Notes under the pieces: model-generated
Database searches by the model: none
What the model was told of the DNA's origin: nothing
Seen by the model: only the letters and a program-made list of their open reading frames with translations
Source of the DNA: Pontibacter diazotrophicus
GTDB lineage: Bacteria > Bacteroidota > Bacteroidia > Cytophagales > Hymenobacteraceae
Assembly: GCF_003367245.1 (NCBI RefSeq)
Contig: NZ_QRGR01000003.1
Coordinates: 1 to 64,000 of the forward strand
Direction of reading: 5' to 3'
Length of the DNA: 64,000 nt
Translations under genes and position numbers: made by a program
Shown here: positions 36,781-45,220 of the stretch, piece after piece
Numbering within the stretch: position 1 is the stretch's first letter
Layout: each line of letters begins with the position of its first letter

Positions 36781-37230
36781 ATGACACAACATGCAGCTAC
36801 CGTTGAACAGAAGTACAAAGAATTTGTAGAACGCATTGTTGCTACAGATGCTGTATGGGGGTTGACTAAAGACGAAACGTGGGCAACGTCAAGCTCCCAG
36901 GAATTTGAAGACACTGAGGTTATCCTGTTCTGGTCCGGAAAAGAAGGTGCAGCAGCCTGTGCCGAAGATGAATGGGCCACCTATACGCCAGAGAGTATAA
37001 CGTTAGTTGAGTTTCTGGAGAACTGGTGCGTGGGCATGTACGGTGATGAATTACTGGTAGGTGCCGACTGGGACACAGACCTCAGCGGTAAAGAAGCTGA
37101 ACCGCTTGTGGTTGCCTTAGATGTTGTTAACAAACTAAAAGCAAAGGGCAAAACACTGGAGTTTACCCAATACGACAGCCAGGATGAATTTGAAGAGCAG
37201 GTGATTGAAGCCCTGGATGGCGACAAATAA
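36781..37230 (+). CDS. DUF2750 family protein
   Basis: 149 residues, cytoplasmic. Diagnostic segments: ATDAVWGLTKDETWATSSSQ, ILFWSGKEGAAACAEDEW, and FLENWCVGMYGDELLVGADWD. This family is widespread and unstudied; sequence conservation around ENWCxGM suggests a binding site. It precedes a DUF423 gene with a 116-bp gap that holds a small inverted repeat. Confidence 0.86.
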   Translation: MTQHAATVEQKYKEFVERIVATDAVWGLTKDETWATSSSQEFEDTEVILFWSGKEGAAACAEDEWATYTPESITLVEFLENWCVGMYGDELLVGADWDTDLSGKEAEPLVVALDVVNKLKAKGKTLEFTQYDSQDEFEEQVIEALDGDK

Positions 37231-37346
37231 AGCAGCTGGAATGGTGAATTAAGAATTTTAAATTCTGAATCGGTTCAGACTTCAAGGCGCGTGCCTTACC
37301 TTTGCCCTGATAAAAAGAAATTCATAATTCCTAACATACCTATCAA
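37231..37346. repeat. Short inverted repeat between DUF2750 and DUF423 genes
   Basis: GAATTAAGAATTT (37246-37258) matches the reverse complement of 37318-37330 at 12 of 13 positions. It also has a near-palindrome AGAATTTTAAATTCT (37252-37266). Weaker but built like the longer stop-to-start elements elsewhere in the window. Confidence 0.5.
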
Positions 37347-37724
37347 GTGACTCAAAAAACAATACTACTTATAGCCACTGCTTTCGGAGCCCTGACTGTG
37401 GCTATCGGCGCCTTCGGAGCGCATGCCTTGGGGCCCATGCTGCGTGAGACAAACCGTGTAGATACGTTTGAAACTGCTGTAAAGTACCAGATGTACCACA
37501 CGCTGGCCCTGCTGGCGGTAGGGCTGCTGTTGTTCAGAGTAGAGCAGCCGGCACTACAGGTAGCGGCCTGGTGCTTTTTCCTGGGCATCCTTATTTTCTC
37601 AGGATCCCTTTACACACTCTGTATAACCGGCATCACCTGGCTGGGAGCCATTACACCGATTGGAGGCACAGCCCTTATAGTAGGTTGGGGTGCTTTGTTT
37701 TACGCTGTCTTGAAAGCACTATAA
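37347..37724 (+). CDS. DUF423 membrane protein
   Basis: 125 residues with four hydrophobic helices. Diagnostic features: AIGAFGAHALGP near residue 20, FETAVKYQMYHTLALL, and the C-terminal GAITPIGGTALIVGW. Family function unknown. GTG start at 37347, since no in-frame ATG is present near it. Confidence 0.9.
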   Translation: MTQKTILLIATAFGALTVAIGAFGAHALGPMLRETNRVDTFETAVKYQMYHTLALLAVGLLLFRVEQPALQVAAWCFFLGILIFSGSLYTLCITGITWLGAITPIGGTALIVGWGALFYAVLKAL

Positions 37725-37762
37725 ATAGAAGTACAGGAGGAACAGTAGAGGCGCTTCATCCA

Positions 37763-38341
37763 TCAAAAACGTGCGCTCACTCCAGTGTTTATTAAACCGT
37801 TGAAACCAAATCCAAAATCCGCAAAGAAAGCAAGCTCTTTCCCTACCCTCAAACCCATCACATTTAAATGCCCGACAGCATAGATGCCTTTACTTTTCTC
37901 ATCTAATTCACCGTCATACCCTCTGAATATCATGGCGCCTACAGCAACACCGGAATAAAGAAGTAGCTTCTCCTCCCTGACCCAGTAACCATCAATACGG
38001 GGCATGACGCAGTAGTAGTGGTTGCGGTAAATCAGTTGTCCGGAACTGGTATACCTTGATGTGTAAGAGGTATAAGAGTTTAGCACCCCAACGCTCCACT
38101 TCTCATTCAACAAGTAATTATACCCTACCTGTACCGGGCCAACACCACGATTCGTTTCTCCTCCAGTCCCAAATAAGTTCACTATTCCCTCTAATAGAAG
38201 CGGAAAAGATAAAACACCATACCCTGCATAAACTTCATGCTTCAGGCGTGGAGTTGTGGTTATGGTTGTATCTACCTGAGCCATTACCTGGCTGCAGCTT
38301 AGAAGCGACACTGTAAACGTCAGGAACAGAAGTTTGCGCAT
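37763..38341 (-). CDS. Outer-membrane-like beta-barrel protein, unrecognised
   Basis: About 192 residues. Signal peptide MRKLLFLTFTVSLLS to about residue 22 (VMAQ). The mature part alternates polar and hydrophobic residues with many Tyr/Gly, e.g. HEVYAGYGVLSFPLLLEG and GPVQVGYNYLLNEKWSVGVL, and ends in a strand with C-terminal Phe (GVSARF), as in small barrel proteins. Specific function unknown. The ATG at 38341 is preferred to 38368. Confidence 0.7.
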   Translation of the reverse strand: MRKLLFLTFTVSLLSCSQVMAQVDTTITTTPRLKHEVYAGYGVLSFPLLLEGIVNLFGTGGETNRGVGPVQVGYNYLLNEKWSVGVLNSYTSYTSRYTSSGQLIYRNHYYCVMPRIDGYWVREEKLLLYSGVAVGAMIFRGYDGELDEKSKGIYAVGHLNVMGLRVGKELAFFADFGFGFNGLINTGVSARF

Positions 38342-38454
38342 AGGACATACAGCTGAAGTGGGTGTCAATAAATATCAATTATCCGACAATATAGAACAAT
38401 ATAATTTACCTGCTTTGTAGGTGCAAATAAATAAAAGGAGGAATAGCTGCATAT

Positions 38455-38484
38455 AAAAAAAGCCCTCTGGGAGAGGGCTTTTTT
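38455..38484 (-). terminator. Terminator of the DUF1573 gene
   Basis: Stem AAAAAAGCCCTCT, loop GGG, complementary arm with T-tract. Symmetrical A/T ends allow either direction; it lies 25 bp beyond the stop of the minus-strand gene. Confidence 0.88.
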
Positions 38485-38509
38485 AAATCTATAATATATT
38501 CAGCTACAC

Positions 38510-38959
38510 CTACTGCTTCGCAGCGCTGGCAGTTGATTTATCTTTGATGTTCGTCACGATGTACACATACTTCGCACCTTCAGCTGCGTTAGAGTGTACC
38601 GTGATAGCTTTTTTCTGCTGCCCCATTTTACCGGCGCTGTTGAATTTAGCTGTTACAAAACCTGTCTTACCTGGCATTACAGGCTCTTTCGTCCAGTTTG
38701 GAGTAGTACACCCGCAGGTAACGTCTACGCGCTCAATAACAAGCGGCTGCGTGCCTGTGTTCGTAAACTTGAATGTGTGCTCCACTACATCACCTTGCGT
38801 AATGTCGCCAAAGTTATGCTCTGTTTCCTCAAAAGTTAGCGCCGGGCCATTCTTTGCCTGCTCTTGCGGAGCTGTTGCCTTGGCTTTTGGTTGTTCCTGC
38901 GCCATAGTGCTACCAGCTACTAAAGCTGCAAAAGCAAAAGAAAGAAGTACTTTTTTCAT
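38510..38959 (-). CDS. Secreted DUF1573 domain protein
   Basis: 149 residues. Signal peptide MKKVLLSFAFAALVAGSTMAQ, a Lys/Ala/Gln linker, then an Ig-like DUF1573 domain: FEETEHNFGDITQGDVVEHTFKFTN (residues about 43-67), VDVTCGCTTPNWTKEPV with two close Cys, and AKFNSAGKMGQQKKAITVHSN. Such proteins are common in the Bacteroidota envelope; role unknown. Confidence 0.9.
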   Translation of the reverse strand: MKKVLLSFAFAALVAGSTMAQEQPKAKATAPQEQAKNGPALTFEETEHNFGDITQGDVVEHTFKFTNTGTQPLVIERVDVTCGCTTPNWTKEPVMPGKTGFVTAKFNSAGKMGQQKKAITVHSNAAEGAKYVYIVTNIKDKSTASAAKQ

Positions 38960-39039
38960 CTGAATATAGGGTTAAGGTTAAAGCAATAGCTATGATACTG
39001 TTTTTTTTGAAAAACGTTACAATATAGTTTTTTCTTACA

Positions 39040-40446
39040 TCAATCAACTAATAAATGCTGATTAAAGTTCAGCAGGTAAAGTTCCTCTGACGAGCGTGTA
39101 AGTGCTGTGTAAAGCCAGCGGGCGAACTCCTCATTCACCATATCATCTTTCAGAAACCCCTGATCAACAAACACCGCCTTCCACTGGCCACCCTGTGCTT
39201 TATGGCAGGTCAGGGCATAAGCAAATTTTACCTGCAGCGCATTCAGGTAGGGGTTCTTTTTCAGCTCCTTGCTACGCTCTTTCTTTGTTTTGATGTCCGC
39301 GTAATCCTGCAACACGGCTTCATACAGCTTCTTGTTCTGGTCGGTCGGCAGTGCGGGTGTATCCGTGTACAGGGTATCCAGCATAATTTTCACCTCCTCC
39401 TCCTGCGCTTCCGGGTAATCGATGAACCGTACGCGGACATCGGCAAAGCGGAAACCATACATATCATCGTAACGGATGATTTTCGTTACCTCTACAAAGT
39501 CGCCGTTTGCCATAAAGCCGATGTCAGAATCTTTCTCAAGCCAGAAATAGTTGTTGCGCACAATCATCAGGTAATCTCCCACGTTCAACTCATCTTCAGA
39601 AAAAAAGATGCGGCGGCGCACGTGCTGGTTATAAAGGTTGGCAGATTTGTTTGAGCGGCAGATAATAATAGTATTCTCGATGCCGAACTTATCGTAGGCG
39701 TAGCGCAAGCCATCCTCCAGTTTCTCGCCTGTCATCCTGAAAATATCGCGCCAGCCTTTGGTAAACAACTTAATCTCAAGCGGCTCCTGCTTCATCTGGT
39801 CGCGTAGCTTTGTCGCATTCATCAGGATGCCGGAGGCCTCTGCCTGTCGCATGACATTACGAAGCTCTACCTGCTGCACATTGCACCAGAAATTCTGCTT
39901 CAGGTATTCTGCATCCAGTGAGGGGCTCAGCGCCTGCCCTACCGGTGGCAGCTGGGCTGTATCGCCGATCAGCAAAAGTTTGTTATTCTTTTTATCGAAT
40001 ACATAGTTCAGCAGGTCCTCCAAAAGGCCGTTGTCACCGAACCCGCTCTCATCTGAGATCATCGACGACTCATCCACAATGTAAATGGTATTGTCTGATT
40101 TGTTAGGCTGGCGCGTGAACGAAAGTCCTTCAGAGAAAGGATTTGCTGTCTGGCGGTATATCTTCTTATGTATGGTATGCGCCGGTTTACCGCTATAGCT
40201 GGCCATTACTTTGGCCGCTCGGCCTGTTGGTGCTAATAGCACATATTTATAGCCAAAGGTATTCAGTATTTTCACCAATGAGCTCACCACCGTTGTTTTA
40301 CCTGTACCGGCATAGCCCTTCAGCAAAAAGACCTGCCGCTCCTCCTGCTTTGACAGGATGAATTCATCCAGCCTGGTAAAGAGCTTAGCCTGGTCTTCGG
40401 TGGGTTCAAACGGGAAATTATTTTTTAAGGCTTCTAAAGGGCGCAT
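39040..40446 (-). CDS. RecD/Dda-like superfamily 1 DNA helicase
   Basis: 468 residues. Walker A GYAGTGKTT, Walker B IYIVDESSMIS, motif III LLIGDTAQLPPVG, and the C-terminal UvrD_C_2 motif FAYALTCHKAQGGQWKAVFVD followed by WLYTALTRSSEELYLLN. It is short compared with RecD2 (no long N-terminal extension) and close to Dda/Pif1-like 5'-3' helicases. Probably acts in recombination or replication-fork repair. Confidence 0.9.
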   Translation of the reverse strand: MRPLEALKNNFPFEPTEDQAKLFTRLDEFILSKQEERQVFLLKGYAGTGKTTVVSSLVKILNTFGYKYVLLAPTGRAAKVMASYSGKPAHTIHKKIYRQTANPFSEGLSFTRQPNKSDNTIYIVDESSMISDESGFGDNGLLEDLLNYVFDKKNNKLLLIGDTAQLPPVGQALSPSLDAEYLKQNFWCNVQQVELRNVMRQAEASGILMNATKLRDQMKQEPLEIKLFTKGWRDIFRMTGEKLEDGLRYAYDKFGIENTIIICRSNKSANLYNQHVRRRIFFSEDELNVGDYLMIVRNNYFWLEKDSDIGFMANGDFVEVTKIIRYDDMYGFRFADVRVRFIDYPEAQEEEVKIMLDTLYTDTPALPTDQNKKLYEAVLQDYADIKTKKERSKELKKNPYLNALQVKFAYALTCHKAQGGQWKAVFVDQGFLKDDMVNEEFARWLYTALTRSSEELYLLNFNQHLLVD

Positions 40447-40610
40447 GCTTAATCTTTAAATATGAGGCTGGCAGAACGGTAGATGCAATCATGCACTATA
40501 GTAGGGAAGGGAATTTTCTTGTTCTGTCACCACTTCCATCTCAACAGCCCGTGCTGCTTCTTCACTTCTGGCTACTGGTAAAGGTACGGAAGCAGAAAAT
40601 TTTGCACAAA

Positions 40611-40640
40611 AAAAAGCCTTACGCTTTGGTAAGGCTTTTT
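40611..40640 (-). terminator. Terminator of the cold-shock gene
   Basis: Stem AAAAAGCCTTAC, loop GCTTTG, complementary arm ending TTTTT; about 30 bp beyond the stop of the minus-strand gene. Confidence 0.88.
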
Positions 40641-40669
40641 CGGTTTTGAAATGATGTATAGTCTAAGAA

Positions 40670-40861
40670 CTAAGCTCTTTTAACATTAACAGCATTTAGT
40701 CCTTTTCTTCCTTCCTGAAGTTCATACGTTACTTCGTCATTTTCTCTGATCTCGTCAACAAGACCGCTAACATGTACGAAATACTCTTGTCCTGTGCTTT
40801 CATCCTTAATGAAACCAAATCCTTTTGTCTCATTAAAGAACTTTACTACTCCTTTGTTCAT
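40670..40861 (-). CDS. Cold-shock domain protein
   Basis: 63 residues, a single CSD OB fold. RNP1 is KGFGFI and RNP2 is YFVHVS; it starts MNKGVVKFFNETKG, as usual for the CspA family, so the ATG at 40861 is used rather than the longer frame from 40912. Binds single-stranded RNA/DNA as an RNA chaperone. An A/T-rich leader of 100 bp or more upstream may hold a thermo-responsive 5' UTR; no structure could be proven. Confidence 0.95.
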   Translation of the reverse strand: MNKGVVKFFNETKGFGFIKDESTGQEYFVHVSGLVDEIRENDEVTYELQEGRKGLNAVNVKRA

Positions 40862-41011
40862 GATAATTTTTTTATTTTCCTCAAAAGTACATAATAATGT
40901 AATGCCAAGCACTACAATTTTCTTTAAACTTTACTTTGTTGTCTTTTTAAATGATAAACATTGCTCTAAACTATGAATTTCAGGTAAAGGAAACAACACA
41001 AATAATGAATT

Positions 41012-41467
41012 TTAATCTCTACGCTGTATATCGCCTGGGGTTATGGTAGCCATTGTAGCAGTGGCCTTTGCGATAAGCAAAGGGTCATTATTTTCTTTCT
41101 CTACATAAATTTCAGCCTCACAGAAGTGCAGCCTGCGCCCGGGCTTGATGACATATCCCTTTGCTAAAAGCTTCTCTCCCACCCCCGGATGAAAGTAGGA
41201 AACCTTCAGCTCTGCCGTTACGACACTAGCGCCTTTGGGCACGAGGCTAGCAGCGGCAAAGCCCGCCACAATGTCCGATAATGTGGCGATTACGCCGCCG
41301 TGGGTAAAGCCTTTATGCTGCTGGTGCTTTTCTTCAAGGGCTAATTCGCCTTCTATCCTGCCAACTTCTATCTTTGTTATATCAAAGCCCAGGAGCTTCA
41401 TAAAGCCCTGCTGCTCTAATTTTTCACGTATGTCCTGCTCAAAGTCAGGATTGAATGTCTTGATCAT
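41012..41467 (-). CDS. PaaI-type hot-dog thioesterase
   Basis: 151 residues from the ATG at 41467. Contains FTHGGVIATLSDIVAGFAA (the HGG motif with the catalytic acidic residue nearby) and VTAELKVSYFHPGVGEKL, typical of the 4HBT/PaaI family that hydrolyses acyl-CoAs. An upstream extension of the frame to 41776 overlaps the divergent NUDIX gene and is rejected. Substrate unknown. Confidence 0.9.
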   Translation of the reverse strand: MIKTFNPDFEQDIREKLEQQGFMKLLGFDITKIEVGRIEGELALEEKHQQHKGFTHGGVIATLSDIVAGFAAASLVPKGASVVTAELKVSYFHPGVGEKLLAKGYVIKPGRRLHFCEAEIYVEKENNDPLLIAKATATMATITPGDIQRRD

Positions 41468-41506
41468 GCAGTAAATGTACTGCCTAATACCTATAGCAAG
41501 CAAAAT

Positions 41507-41992
41507 ATGCCTGAACTGAACCCCAAAGCCGCAGCCTACGCTGGCAAGCTTCGCGTGCGCGTATGTGGCATCTGTATACACAACGACAAACTGCTGCTGG
41601 TGCGCCATGGCAGCACTGTAGATAACAACGCCTTCTGGGCCCCGCCGGGAGGCGGGCTGCAATACGCTGAAACAATGCAGGCTTGCCTGAAGCGTGAAAT
41701 ACAGGAAGAAACCGGGCTGGAAGTGCAGGTGGAGCGCTTCCTGTTTGTGAATGAATTTCTGCAGCCGCCCCTGCACGCGATCGAGTTTTTCTTTAAATTA
41801 GAAGTGACAGGAGGTACTTTAGGCACAGGCACAGATCCGGAGGCAGCTGCCGGTGAGCAGCTGATTGAGCATGTGCAATGGCTGACAATAAAAGAGTTGC
41901 AGGCCATTCCTTACAGCGACAAGCACAGGGTACTGCAGCTTCTGCTCTCTCTTGACGATCTGCTGGGTCTGGACCATTATTTTATCCCGTAG
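41507..41992 (+). CDS. NUDIX hydrolase
   Basis: 161 residues. The NUDIX box reads GGGLQYAETMQACLKREIQEETGL (consensus Gx5Ex7REUxEExGU satisfied, about residues 50-73). Divergent from the thioesterase with only 39 bp between the start codons. Substrate class cannot be judged. Confidence 0.92.
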   Translation: MPELNPKAAAYAGKLRVRVCGICIHNDKLLLVRHGSTVDNNAFWAPPGGGLQYAETMQACLKREIQEETGLEVQVERFLFVNEFLQPPLHAIEFFFKLEVTGGTLGTGTDPEAAAGEQLIEHVQWLTIKELQAIPYSDKHRVLQLLLSLDDLLGLDHYFIP

Positions 41993-41995
41993 CGA

Positions 41996-42059
41996 CTGCT
42001 TTGCTGCCTTCTGCCATATTTTTTTTATACTTGCAGAAGTGCACCAATGCGCAAAGCAG
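41996..42059. repeat. Nested inverted repeats between NUDIX and DUF3822 genes
   Basis: Outer 9-bp arms CTGCTTTGC (41996-42004) and GCAAAGCAG (42051-42059); inner 7-bp arms CTTCTGC (42008-42014) and GCAGAAG (42033-42039), with a T-tract and TATACTTG (near-consensus -7, 42026-42033) in the loop. It begins 3 bp after the NUDIX stop. Confidence 0.6.
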
Positions 42060-42081
42060 CTAATTCCTACAGCTATATATT

Positions 42082-42969
42082 TTGAACACCATCAACACAC
42101 ATTACCGGCTCTCCCATAAAATAGAAGATGAGGCTTTCAGCCTCTCGCAAGCCCCTTACTGTAATTTATACTTGTCGCTTAGCCAGAAGGCAATCAGACT
42201 GGCTGTGGTCGATACCGTACGGAATAAATTTGTGGTGCTGGAGGATTATGAGCTGATCACGATTTTCACACCGCTGCAGGTAGCCGAACAGCTCCGCCTG
42301 ATTGCTGCTGAAAACCTACTTTTCCAGGAACAGCACTGGAATACGGTCCGCGTTTCTTTTAGTAACCTGCACTTCACGCTTGTTCCGGAAACACTTTACG
42401 ACCCTACCCATAAAGAGGACTACCTGCGCCTGCACAGTGAGTTGAATCCGCTGCAGGATGTGGTGCTATCGTACCGCCACGGTGGCCTGGAGGCCCTGAA
42501 TATTTTCTCAGTGGATGTAGCATCTTATGAAGCACTTCAGGAGCTTTTCCCCCGGCAGCCTGTTCAGATCGTGCACCAGACCAGCTCCCTGATCCGAAGC
42601 GTGCTGCACCACACTGATCGCACTGCTGTCCGTAACATGAATATTTTTGTGGAGCGCAACTATGTTACAATCCTCGTAGTAAGCCAAAACGGACTGGAAT
42701 TTTGCAATGTGTTCCAGTACCAAAGCCCGGAAGACTTCATCTATTATATCATTTTTGTGATGCAGGAACAGAAGCTGAACCCGGAGCAGGAAACACTTAC
42801 TGCATGGGGCGATATCACGCATGACTCCTCCCTGTTTAACATACTGCAGAAATACGTGCGCCATATTAAACTAGGCAAGAAACCGGCGGATGTAGAATAC
42901 AGCTATAAATTCCATGACATGTTTGAGCACCGGTATTTCGAGCTCTATAGCCTGCACCTGTGTGAGTAA
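42082..42969 (+). CDS. DUF3822 family protein, TTG start
   Basis: 295 residues. The region after the start reads MNTINTHYRLSHKIEDEAF, then LSLSQKAIRLAVVDTVRNKF and LTAWGDITHDSSLFNILQKY, matching DUF3822, a Bacteroidota family with an actin/RNase H-like (ASKHA-type) fold and unknown function. No in-frame ATG exists until about residue 213 and an in-frame stop lies at 42061, so translation must start at TTG 42082 or the ATT just before. In many Bacteroidota it lies next to rsmD and coaD; here coaD follows after 124 bp but rsmD is absent. Confidence 0.86.
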   Translation: MNTINTHYRLSHKIEDEAFSLSQAPYCNLYLSLSQKAIRLAVVDTVRNKFVVLEDYELITIFTPLQVAEQLRLIAAENLLFQEQHWNTVRVSFSNLHFTLVPETLYDPTHKEDYLRLHSELNPLQDVVLSYRHGGLEALNIFSVDVASYEALQELFPRQPVQIVHQTSSLIRSVLHHTDRTAVRNMNIFVERNYVTILVVSQNGLEFCNVFQYQSPEDFIYYIIFVMQEQKLNPEQETLTAWGDITHDSSLFNILQKYVRHIKLGKKPADVEYSYKFHDMFEHRYFELYSLHLCE

Positions 42970-43093
42970 ATCAATTTTAAATTTTGAATGATTGAATAAA
43001 CATGCAGACTTTACTTTAGTCCATTCCTCAAGTTCATTCTATATCAATTTGCTACATTCAGTTATTTAAAATTCAGTTATTCAAAATTAGACC
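42970..43093. repeat. Inverted/tandem repeat element between DUF3822 gene and coaD
   Basis: Left 42981-42997 matches the reverse complement of 43071-43087 at 14 of 17 positions. The right side holds two tandem words ATTCAGTTATTTAAA and ATTCAGTTATTCAAA. The left part starts at the stop codon and the right ends 6 bp before the coaD ATG, the same architecture as the other stop-to-start elements but with a different word. Confidence 0.6.
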
Positions 43094-43573
43094 ATGAAAA
43101 GAATTGCCCTGTTCCCCGGTTCCTTCGACCCCTTTACCAATGGCCATTACGATGTGGTGATGCGAGGTGCTAAACTTTTTGACGAGGTGATTGTGGCCAT
43201 CGGGAACAATAGCAGCAAGCAGCGCTATATACCCATCGAGAAAATGTTCGAGGTCATGACACGGCTGTTTGAGGATCAACCCAACATTAAGGTGCAGACG
43301 TTTAAAGGACTGACAGCAGAGTTTGCCCGCGAGGTAGGGGCACAGTTTCTGCTTCGTGGCTTGCGCAACACCACCGACTTTGAGTATGAAAATACCATTG
43401 CGCAGGCAAACCGCCAGGTAAATAACGACCTGGAAAGTGTGTTTCTAATTACCTCACCGCTGCTTGCCGCTATCAGCTCCTCTATTATCCGGGAGATTCA
43501 CCGCTTCGGAGGCAATGTGGATCAGTTTATACCTTTCCAGTTTTCAGAGATTGCAGATAGTGCCGGACAATAA
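43094..43573 (+). CDS. coaD: Pantetheine-phosphate adenylyltransferase
   Basis: Transfers AMP to 4'-phosphopantetheine in CoA synthesis; 159 residues. FPGSFDPFTNGHYDVVMRG carries the T/HxGH-type nucleotidyltransferase motif, and RGLRNTTDFEYE and SSSIIREIHRFGG are family hallmarks. Its last 47 nt overlap the 3' end of the convergent NUDIX gene. Confidence 0.97.
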   Translation: MKRIALFPGSFDPFTNGHYDVVMRGAKLFDEVIVAIGNNSSKQRYIPIEKMFEVMTRLFEDQPNIKVQTFKGLTAEFAREVGAQFLLRGLRNTTDFEYENTIAQANRQVNNDLESVFLITSPLLAAISSSIIREIHRFGGNVDQFIPFQFSEIADSAGQ

Positions 43574-44207
43574 AAGCAATGGATGTATAAGCTTTAGGTA
43601 GTACTTCCACCACTTCTTCCGGTGTCATCCAGCGTACTTCTTCAATAAATTCTTCTGCTTGCGGTTTCATCAGGCTATCGTCGGAACAGCTCATCACGTA
43701 CCAGTTGGTCTTCTTGAGGATTTTTTTCCCTTTGAAGGCGTAAGAGTGCCAGGTTTTCGGCAGCTTGTCCACCACTTCTACCTGAATATTACACTCCTCC
43801 TCTACTTCACGGAGTGCCCCGTCCTGTACTTTTTCTTTTTTATTCAGCTTCCCCTTCGGAAGGTCCCATACCCCTAAGCGGTAAATCATCAGAATCTTGC
43901 CGTCCTTCAGCACCAGGCCTCCTGCAGCCTTCACTATTTTAAATTGATCTTTGAGATGCGCGATCAGCTTTTTCTTTTTATCCGTTACCAGGGTCAGCGA
44001 GCGCAGCTTTTTCAGCTTCTTTACCTCCATTAACCGCACAATACGGTCAATCAGCAGCGCATCGGCATCTTTTACCAGCACATCCCCGACCAAATCTTTG
44101 GAAGTGAAGTGATCAGAAGCTTTCAGTATCAGGTCGTACTCATGCTTGTACACCTTCTCATTTGCCTTTTTAAGAATCAGGGGAATATCGTTGATGAAAA
44201 CATTCAT
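43527..44207 (-). CDS. NUDIX hydrolase with N-terminal extension
   Basis: 226 residues. A Lys-rich N-terminal region of about 85 residues precedes the NUDIX domain (GGLVLKDGKILMIYR, then GKLNKKEKVQDGALREVEEECNI, a full NUDIX box at about residues 119-141). The N-terminal part is of unknown role. The gene converges with and overlaps the coaD 3' end by 47 nt. Confidence 0.88.
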   Translation of the reverse strand: MNVFINDIPLILKKANEKVYKHEYDLILKASDHFTSKDLVGDVLVKDADALLIDRIVRLMEVKKLKKLRSLTLVTDKKKKLIAHLKDQFKIVKAAGGLVLKDGKILMIYRLGVWDLPKGKLNKKEKVQDGALREVEEECNIQVEVVDKLPKTWHSYAFKGKKILKKTNWYVMSCSDDSLMKPQAEEFIEEVRWMTPEEVVEVLPKAYTSIAFIVRHYLQSLKTGKV

Positions 44208-44318
44208 GCGCTTAGGTGCTTCTGATGAAGAATTCTAAATTTACACAAATCAATAAATATTTCGCTTGAAACAAAATTTGCAGGCTTAAAAAGGAAGAAT
44301 ATTTATGTAATTTCGGCC

Positions 44319-44957
44319 ATGGATTCTACGAACACAGCACATCAGGTAGCCTCTTTCCTGCTGGAAACCGAGGCAGTAAAACTTAGACCAGCCCAACCTT
44401 TTAAGTGGAGCAGCGGCTGGAACTCCCCTATTTACTGCGATAACCGCGTGACCCTCTCCTTCCCGTACATCCGCAGCTATATTAAGCAGCAACTGGCTGA
44501 GCTCATTAAGCAGCACTACCCCGAGGCAGAGGCCATTGCCGGAGTAGCCACAGCTGGCATAGCTCAAGGCGCACTGGTAGCCGACCTGCTGGAAATGCCT
44601 TTTCTGTACGTGCGCCCGGAGCCCAAGAAGCATGGTATGGGCAACCAGATTGAAGGACGACTGTTGGAAGGCCAGAAAGTAGTGCTGGTAGAAGACCTTA
44701 TCTCAACAGGTGGCAGCTCTCTGAAAGCCGCTGAAGCAATAAAGGCCGCCGGTGCCGAGGTAATCGGGATGGCTGCCATTTTCACTTACGGCTTTTCTGT
44801 GGCCGATGACAACTTCCGGCAGGCAGGCATCTCACTCTATTGCCTCAGCAACTACAATGCGCTTATAGAGGCCGCAGTATCCAATGGCTATATCCAGGCT
44901 TCTGCCATGGATGCGTTGGCGCAGTGGCGGGAGTCTCCGGAGACCTGGGGGAATTAG
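44319..44957 (+). CDS. pyrE: Orotate phosphoribosyltransferase
   Basis: Converts orotate and PRPP to OMP in pyrimidine synthesis. 212 residues. The PRPP-binding motif VVLVEDLISTGGSSLKAAEA is at about residues 122-141; FKWSSGWNSPIYCDNR and KKHGMGNQIEG are the orotate/PRPP loops. Monocistronic. Confidence 0.96.
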   Translation: MDSTNTAHQVASFLLETEAVKLRPAQPFKWSSGWNSPIYCDNRVTLSFPYIRSYIKQQLAELIKQHYPEAEAIAGVATAGIAQGALVADLLEMPFLYVRPEPKKHGMGNQIEGRLLEGQKVVLVEDLISTGGSSLKAAEAIKAAGAEVIGMAAIFTYGFSVADDNFRQAGISLYCLSNYNALIEAAVSNGYIQASAMDALAQWRESPETWGN

Positions 44958-45220
44958 CCTGAATTTGGATTTGCAGGATGTTAAGATGAGCGGGATCTAT
45001 CTGCCATATTAAGTTATTATCACGTGGACTTTACCTTAGGTGGATACCTGCAATTCCGGGTCAAACCACCCCTGCCCCTCCTTGTCCAAGGAGGGGAACT
45101 TGTTCTTGCAACTGTTATTTACTATGTTTTAGCTGCTGTTTCTTTTGCTGTAATGCAATCATGACATAACCACTCCAGCTTATCTGCAGTAAACCTGAAC
45201 CTACTGCAAAACAACTGATC

